From NCBI GenBank assembly GCA_026545765.1, contig CM048842.1:553501-617500 (forward strand): a DNA stretch of 64,000 bases, given 5' to 3'. This stretch comes from Plantago major. Its lineage: Eukaryota; Streptophyta; Magnoliopsida; Lamiales; Plantaginaceae. The first letter of the stretch is position 1. Each line of letters begins with the position of its first letter. The position numbers and the translations under genes are program-made. Positions 57,801 to 64,000 of the stretch are shown here, piece by piece. The notes beneath the pieces are model-generated. The model was not told the origin of the DNA and did not search any database. It was given only the letters and a program-made list of their open reading frames with translations.

Positions 57801-58639
57801 TTGAAGAAGCTGTAAAGAAAAGAAAGCCAAGAAATAACAAGAACTCTTCTTTAGACAAAGCATCGATTTCTAAACCTCTTGAAATGGATACACAAGTAAG
57901 TTGCCTATGGTTTTGAGTATTTTTATTTCTTGATTTTTGTGGACTTAATAATTTGTATGTTGTTCGTTGTACGTAATCTGGTGTAACATCTCTTACAATT
58001 ATGATTATGTATCTATGCAGAATGAGAATGTTGGTAATTACAACTTAACTGGGATCGCTGCTCTTCGAACATCATTGAATCCACCACAAGTATCACAGGT
58101 TCGCATAGAGTTTTTATTTTGTTAATTCTGATCAACATGTTTTTCTTTAAAAAAAATATTTAACTTGTGTTTTGGATGAAATAGAATAATGTCCATCCTT
58201 ATTGGAGCTCACTGCATATTCCTTGGGGCACCACTAATTTCTCTAATCAGCAACGTCCTTCGCATTTGCCTCAATCTCAGGTGGAGGTATATAAGTAATT
58301 TATAATCACCGCGTGTTGTGCCATGCCTGACATGTTAATTGTCAATCTTATTACTTTATTTTATTTGTGAAGGTGAATCAACTCAATTACCATCCTCAAA
58401 GTGGAAAAACTGGCCACCATAGCAATACAAACATGACAATGTTGCTATATGTATGTTACTGTACATTTGATCACTATTATAACCCAAGTTATTTTACTCA
58501 AGTGGGAAATTTGTCTAATGGAATTGTTCTTTTATAGGCACAAATGCTCCAGGGAAACGAGTTTGGAAAATGTCTAATGGAAGAGTCAACAGCTAATATC
58601 GAACAACAAAACTCGAGGGAAGACAACGGAAGTGCATGA
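54857..58639 (+). CDS. FAR1-type MULE transposase (one frameshift)
   Basis: Six exons: 54857-54911, 55489-57895, 58021-58098, 58185-58280, 58373-58450, 58538-58639. Phases agree throughout except for one base missing near 57468, which stops the long frame at 57542; without it the protein would be about 938 residues. From about residue 80 a FAR1 DNA-binding domain (FDTEDDAYNFYNAYG, KFCCSAEGFRR). The MULE DDE core has CFDTTY (D300), FTDQDAA (D362) and RSESMN (E472). The SWIM zinc finger is CSCRKF..CSH from about 590. The Gln/Asn/Pro-rich tail follows the frameshift. The family includes domesticated FHY3/FAR1 regulators, but position inside TIRs with a target duplication says transposase. Confidence 0.88.
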
Positions 58640-59171
58640 CATATTTTTATGAGCTGCATCATTTTTTTTGCTGAGACATTTCTTATTATTTCATAGACAG
58701 ATTCATTTTATACTGAGACCTGAGTTCAATTGATTGCCAATTTTTTTCTACTTAACCAAGTGCTTTTGCTTTCTTATAGCAGCTATTAGAGATTTTATCT
58801 TGAAATTATGACATGTAAATTTCCAAATGACATGAGCCATGAAAATCAACATTGTTGCCTTGGTCAATGGATCAGATTGCTTGCCTTTCCTTTTTCTTGT
58901 CACAACCTCCATGGATAAAATTAAGAACCATTTAAGAACTCATCTCAACTCTTGTATACATAAAATCCAAGTAATACACTTTAATTTCAGGAGATTAAGT
59001 TCTGACTTGTAATAACAGAAAACACACAAAATTGCTAGGAGTGACCAACATCATATTTATATGAGAGCATCATATTTCATTCATAACATATTAACATCAA
59101 AGAAGAGTACAAGGCCACAAATATAGAGTTCCAAAAAATCAAACAATCAAAATATACAAGCCTGCCATCAA

Positions 59172-59770
59172 CTAGGAAAACTTAGAATTGGATGTATCCA
59201 AGTTAACTTTTAGGCTTAGATCATCAAGAGTAACTACAACCACATTTCCGCCTCGTCTTTCATAAACCCGTCTGTGCAACACTAAGCTCTCGCCAATTCA
59301 CTGAAATCGACTTTTTCAGAATTGCGTGAGACTCGATAGTGATCACATTCTCATCATCTTCCTGCGGAATTCGAAATTCAAAAATCTGAAACTAATTAAA
59401 AGCACTTGACACGGTATTCATTTGATTGATTGATATTGTCTGTCTCTTCGCAAACAGTTCGTGGAAGTAGAATTAAACCGAATCAAATCAAATCGATTCT
59501 AATTATTTATGCATCTGAAATTGTATAATAATACTAGAATTACCTACAGACGGAATTCGAAGTGATTTTGACAAAAGGAGCCGCAAAACACGATCTGACG
59601 TAACCACCGGATTTCGATCGGAGACACCGCATATTTAAACGCCGCATTTTGAGCTTAACGAATAGACGAGGGCTTAGGGACAAGATTCCGTGGTGATCGA
59701 TTGAGATGTGTATGATCGGAATAGGTGAAGGGAAGCTGGAAGATGATGCGGCGGCCGGGGCGGAGTAAGG
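59172..59770 (-). CDS. possible second MULE gene, convergent, function unknown
   Basis: On the minus strand, starting at or inside the right TIR, an open frame at about 59770-59540 reads PIPIIHISIDHHGILSLS and ends near a possible donor. After an acceptor (CCGCAG at about 59362) comes EDDENVITIESHAILKKSIS, VNWRELS, and in a shifted frame RRVYERRGGNVVVV, TLDDLSLKVNLDTS, ending at the TAG at 59172-59174. I recognise no domain. No ATG suits the first segment. The layout, a small gene convergent to the transposase and starting in the opposite TIR, recalls mudrA/mudrB of maize MuDR. It may equally be a captured host fragment. Confidence 0.35.
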
Positions 59771-60003
59771 CAACTTGGAGAAGACAACCGTGGAAGGAGA
59801 AGGCTGTTCTCTTTTTTATTTTTTATGTTTCTATTCTTATTTTATTCTAATAATAGTTAATAATTGAATGGGTTAAGTTGGAAAAGTTGAAGAGATTTGG
59901 ACTTTTGGAGCTTATGCTGTTGAAATGAGCTATTGCCACTTGTCTAATGGTTATTGGATCAAATAGCATGTTGAATAGGGAATTGCATAGTAAATCTGAA
60001 GTG
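59729..60003 (-). repeat. right terminal inverted repeat of the MULE
   Basis: Reverse complement of 54552-54833 with about 97 percent identity by eye outside one indel. Confidence 0.92.
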
Positions 60004-60012
60004 TCAAATTAA

Positions 60013-60298
60013 TGCCTAAAAAGGATAATAAAAAAAACTTTTTATTAGCTATATCATAAAACTAAATATAATAGATTTATGGATGTAATCAATAGTACAC
60101 CCTCTGACACAGGGTACACGTGTTAGAATTGTAATAGCGGAATCACCTAAAACACCTCTTAACAAATAGCCAAAACTCTAAACAAAGTGCCTTAATCCTC
60201 GTAACAATAGGCAGACACAAAGCAACATAATATATAATCTTGTTTCTCAATCCAGCATCAAGAGCCCTTTCTGCTGCCCAATCATATGCAAAAAACAT
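60013..60298. other. no gene seen
   Basis: Between the MULE and the 3' end of the ankyrin pseudogene; probably its former 3' untranslated region. Confidence 0.4.
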
Positions 60299-61531
60299 TC
60301 AGAAAAGTGATATCCGCAACTCTCTTTGGAAGGGAAAACATTTCGTTAGATAATCGATTATGATCAATGCAGCAATAAGTGCAAGAGAGTTCGCTGCCAA
60401 AAACGCAACATTCCTGCCTCTCAAGTGGTCAGGCGGACTTATTCCTGCCTGGAATGTTACGGTTGCTACTAGAGCAGCGATAATCAATAGCGTCTCACGT
60501 GCCTGGCCAGGGGAATCTCGGTGCCAGTGGAACTCGAAATATTTCATAATGTCTGCCCATTTTTTTGGTCTTTCAGCTGGGAATTTATTACCGATGACAT
60601 TATTCACGTTGGGTTCAGGCCGTTCTGACACAACACGGAAATGGGAACTTAATATACCTCCGGAACGAAGCAGGATTTCTCGAAGCTGAATGTCGTTCGA
60701 GGAATCTAATATGATGTCTACTATGTTTGTTGGTGTCAGGCCTTTCTTGTTCATAACGTTCACCTAAAGCCTGTTAACGTTGTTTCCTGGTTTCTTGTTC
60801 AATCCTAGAAGCAGTTCAACACCCTACTCGCAATCAATAATGTATATGGTAAATGGTAAGATGACTCATAAGAAAACCATAGCAAAATCGAAGCAATACG
60901 TACGTAGACATAAAAGGGAAGACTATCGTGTTCATATATAATCTCGAACGTACCTCAAGTTGCTTCCTAGATGAAGCATAATGCAAGACTGTGTTGGCCT
61001 CTCTGTCTTGAAAATTCACCAAATCCACCATGCCAAGTTTCTCCAGCCATTCAAGCAAAGACTTGAGTACCTCAAACTTGGAGTACTTAACAACCAAATG
61101 AAGTGCAGTTTCTCCGAAACTCGTCACATCTCTAGCACAATCAGAACAAGCAGATAACAACTCATTAATTACCTCAGTTGTTCCATTCATTGCCGCATAG
61201 TGAATTGCTGTCCTTCCATCTTTACCTTGCAGCTGACAACTTTTCGGTCCTGATGATGCCAAAATCGATCTCAAAATTTCAACGTTTCCATCGAAGCCAC
61301 ATCAAGTGGCCTGAAACCATCTTGGTCAAGTTTTTACCCAAGTTCTGGATTAAGCTTGAGAATTTCGCGTGCAAAAACAAGCTGATTGGCCTTAATAGCT
61401 ACAGTAAGAGGGTTGGCGCTCGAAGAGCTGTATAGAGTATAAGTTGAAAGAGTGAAGGGAATTTCTTTAAGTAGTTGGTGCAACATTTTTACATTTCCTG
61501 ATTAAGCAGCATCGAACAATTTGTTCTCCAT
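60299..61531 (-). pseudogene. ankyrin-PGG (BDA1-like) pseudogene
   Basis: Minus strand, two exons (61531-60954 and 60763-60299, GT-AG). It opens MENKLFDAA, the usual start of BDA1-like ankyrin proteins, then meets TAA at codon 10 (61502-61504) where the family reads on as xSGNVxxLHxLL. Further on LNPELG, LDQDGFRPLDVAS and DGNVEILRSILAS are in different frames, so at least two frameshifts lie between 61300 and 61350. Later ankyrin repeats (GKDGRTAIHYAAMNG, GETALHLVVKYSKFEVLK, ANTVLHYASSRKQLEV) are clean. Exon 2 has the PGG domain (LLIIAALVATVTFQAGISPP) and a last hydrophobic helix. Relatives are membrane proteins in plant immunity. This copy cannot make a full protein. Confidence 0.8.
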
Positions 61532-61840
61532 GATACTAGTGTAATTAATTTCGCAGAATTTTTATAAACCTTTTGTGTGTGTGCGCGCGTGTGCGAACGG
61601 CTGTGAGATTCGGGATTTGTGTTTTGGCCTGCGTTCCTACAAACATACGTATTGCTAAATCACTGGAATTTGAACAATGTATTCCAAATCTCAATTTATT
61701 AAGACACAACAATACAAAGACACAAATGACCCGTACATGAGTAGTGCGTCAAACAAATCACCCAAACAAGTCTAATAGAGACCATTAAGAAGTAGTAATA
61801 CCTAGTTAAGACATGTAGGAATGTGACACTTCTCTATGAC

Positions 61841-62623
61841 TTACACATGACCTCTGCCTAAAACTACACTTCTCTTGGTACTGAATCGTTTTATCATCCA
61901 TTTAACCATCTTCACGATAAAGCGAATCACATGAGTGATAAGAATCAGGATCATGAGGCCGGCCCACACCAAAAATGTTATCTTTACCACCTTGATAATT
62001 GAATTTTCAGTTGCATCCAGCTTAGGGGCTGATAAAACTACCGAGTAAGTATAACTCAATGCAAGTGTTGAAATCGCGACCCAAGTGACTACCATCAAAA
62101 TCCACATGAAAAACCTATTCTTTATAGGCAGTCCACTCATTAGCAACAATATGATGCTGAGAGATGCAACCAAGCTAGTCGTGTTGGCTGCGTAAAATCT
62201 CCTGAAACGAAAGACGAAGGTAGGATCTGTAACGTTGTCACCTTGTTGGGCAACCACGTTCGGGTCATTCTCATATTTCTTGGGGGGACTAACTCCAACT
62301 TGAAATGCCATAGTAGCGATAAGCGATGCCACAACCATTAGTGCACTTTTCTTCCTTTCTACCCAATCACCATTTTGCTTGGTTGACTTTTTCGCCATCT
62401 TGTACTTTGTTGGAATGAGTGAAGAATCATGCTCATATGAGGCATTTCCTTGAGTCAAGTTGTTTTCTTTAGTAATTTTAGCTCGAGAACGCAAAAGGGA
62501 TTCTTCAATTTCTAAATCTCTAATGTCTCTTCCTCTTTGCATCAATATATCCATTGGTGTCATCCCATTTTGATTCAGGGCATTTACCTCAATTGCAGCA
62601 ATATCGAGCAAAAAGTTTGTAGT
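61841..62623 (-). CDS. ankyrin-PGG protein, 3' exon (partial)
   Basis: After an acceptor (TTGGCAG|ACTACA at 62624) the frame reads TTNFLLDIAAIEVNALNQNG and MTPMDILMQRG, the end of an ankyrin array. Next is a PGG domain (SALMVVASLIATMAFQVGVS, then PP) and three further hydrophobic segments (about SLVASLSIILLLMSGL, MWILMVVTWVAISTLAL, ITFLVWAGLMILILITHVI), giving four membrane helices as in ACD6/BDA1/ITN1-type proteins. The stop is at 61841. The ankyrin-coding 5' exon is not visible up to 64000, so it lies beyond the window or is lost. The exon itself shows no defect. It is a tandem paralogue of the pseudogene 310 bases away. Confidence 0.82.
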   Translation of the reverse strand, partial: TTNFLLDIAAIEVNALNQNGMTPMDILMQRGRDIRDLEIEESLLRSRAKITKENNLTQGNASYEHDSSLIPTKYKMAKKSTKQNGDWVERKKSALMVVASLIATMAFQVGVSPPKKYENDPNVVAQQGDNVTDPTFVFRFRRFYAANTTSLVASLSIILLLMSGLPIKNRFFMWILMVVTWVAISTLALSYTYSVVLSAPKLDATENSIIKVVKITFLVWAGLMILILITHVIRFIVKMVKWMIKRFSTKRSVVLGRGHV

Positions 62624-62639
62624 CTGCCAATAAAATCCT

Positions 62640-64000
62640 CAAAATTGTTAATATATATATATATATATATATATATGTAATGTTATAAATTCATTATGTA
62701 TAAACTAGAACGTGAGAATTGTGACATTTAATTACAAATAATTGATGAAATATATTACTGTAAGTAGTATCACTGTTTATGACAATTGATTGTCTTTTTT
62801 TTCGAGTTGAATTATGGTTTAGGTTAGTGCGAATTGATATGTTTTTATTTAATTGGAGAAGATCGAGAAGAAAGATTGGTTATCCTTATTTTTTTTTAAT
62901 GATGAATTGATTTTGTTAGAGTTACATTAGGGCTTGTAATTTAATTGGATTAAATAGATTGTTTTTTTGTAACTAAAGTCTAATTTACATACTTATTACG
63001 AATGAGTCCAATTTAACTTAATTACTCAATTGCACAACTTCAATAGTTGTCCACTTATATATATACTGTAAAATAGATATATTTGGTATAATTGAGAGTT
63101 TCCAAAAAACATTATTATAAACTATGGGTGAAATTATCTACTACTCCGGTTAGTTCTTCAAGTTACAGTTAGGTATCCATTAGTTCAACAATAACATATA
63201 GAAGCTCTTTTTAAATTTTCGTTCACTTTACTATCCTTTTTAATTTGTTTTTCTGGATTTCTAACATTTTTTCCCCTATGTTTGAAATATTTTGATTATT
63301 ATTTTGTGAGGATTATAATTTGTAAAATTACATTTTGAGGTAAATATTAAGTTTGTTACAAGTTAGGGTCAAATTCGAAATTTACAATATAAATTTGTAA
63401 ATGTCTATGTTTTGGCCAAATTAAAATTTGTTTGAATTTTAGAATTGTATATACTCAATTATTTGTTACTGTTGAGCTAGCGGTGACCTGTATTAGCAGT
63501 GTAGGACATATATATGTCATGCCCAATTAATTCAAAGTAATATATAAACAAACAAAAAGCGAAATAAAAAAAAATTGTGTTTTTTTTGTTTTTTTTGAGT
63601 TGATTTACTTCAACTAAAATTGAGTTAGACCAATAATTTGGGTTTGGCTCTCAATTGTTACTGTGCTACTTCGATTTAGTTTAATCCAACTCACTGACAT
63701 AACAAAACACTAGCCTGTCACTTTCCTTTCTCTCCTAAAAAAATCGACCCTTTCTCTTCACCCTCCTCTCACCGGCGAACATAAAATCGGCCATAACTTC
63801 TGATCAAACCGTTCAATTTCACATCCGAATACATAAATGAGTCATTCTCTTGCCGATCTATGTGATGGCCAATTTATATTTTTGAATCGGAGGAAAAAAT
63901 TTCGGCCAGAAACGTATTTATAATGATTAATAACCGTACCATATATTGTGATACTTAGACTTAGAGATATATTGATTAAAAACAAGGGAATTATCGATAA
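62640..64000. other. no gene seen (perhaps intron of the ankyrin-PGG gene)
   Basis: Strongly AT-rich, with an (AT)n run at 62649-62676. If the upstream exon of the ankyrin-PGG gene lies outside the window, this is its intron. Confidence 0.4.

Larger units (their letters stand above)
54552..60003 (+). mobile_element. Mutator-like element (MULE) with transposase
   Basis: 5,452 bp bounded by terminal inverted repeats of about 280 bp (54552-54833 and 59729-60003) that begin CACTTCAGATTTACTATGC and differ at only a few positions plus short indels. A perfect 9-bp target duplication TCAAATTAA lies at 54543-54551 and 60004-60012. Nine-base duplication, long TIRs and a FAR1/MULE transposase inside identify the Mutator superfamily. 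High TIR identity and perfect duplication point to a recent insertion. Confidence 0.93.

Noticed and set aside
54857..58639. Domesticated host FRS/FHY3-type regulator
   Set aside because: It lies inside long TIRs with a perfect 9-bp duplication and carries a frameshift, which fits a mobile transposase.

Overview
The window is nuclear DNA of a flowering plant, almost certainly a eudicot. The evidence is GT-AG introns, plant-only gene families (FAR1-type transposase, pectin methylesterase with pro-region, PGG-domain ankyrin protein, plant hnRNP-Q-like protein), Stowaway and Tourist MITEs, a Tat-lineage Ty3/gypsy element and a CACTA element. I could not fix the species from sequence alone. No prokaryotic operon, CRISPR array or convincing tRNA gene is seen.

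Layout. 1-11.3 kb is gene-poor and repeat-rich: a short Arg-rich ORF, an F-box-like exon, LINE scraps, MITEs, a 237-bp tandem duplication, a mutator-like inverted-repeat element at 6.2-7.2 kb, and a Helitron-type 3' end at 11.3 kb. 11.7-14.3 kb (+) holds a cystatin-like gene with a frame problem, a LINE fragment and an orphan terminal exon. 15.1-18.9 kb (-) is a complete three-exon MORN-repeat membrane protein. 25.1-30.0 kb (-) is a complete eleven-exon, three-RRM hnRNP-Q-like protein. At 30.3-30.5 kb lies a 5S-rRNA-derived sequence with a poly(A) tail and flanking 8-bp direct repeats.

33.4-47.0 kb is one nested block. A CACTA transposon (TSD TTA) was split by a 10.2-kb Tat-type LTR retrotransposon (TSD CAAAT). 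That retroelement has gag, protease, RT and RNase H on the minus strand, no recognisable integrase, and an intron-containing antisense ORF with its own TATA box on the plus strand. A 376-bp TRIM element (TSD GCTCA) follows at 47.9 kb and a decayed LINE at 49.4-50.9 kb.

52.3-54.3 kb (+) is a complete two-exon pectin methylesterase. 54.55-60.00 kb is a well-preserved Mutator-like element (MULE): 9-bp TSD, long near-identical terminal inverted repeats, a six-exon FAR1/MULE/SWIM transposase with one apparent single-base frameshift, and a possible second, convergent gene. 60.3-62.6 kb (-) holds a decayed BDA1-like ankyrin-PGG pseudogene beside the 3' exon of a related, apparently intact gene.

The four well-supported host genes (MORN, hnRNP-Q-like, pectin methylesterase, ankyrin-PGG) are unrelated neighbours with no operon-like logic. 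The window is mainly of interest for its mobile-element structures, several of which can be delimited to the base by target-site duplications. All exon joins were read by eye from splice signals and reading frame.
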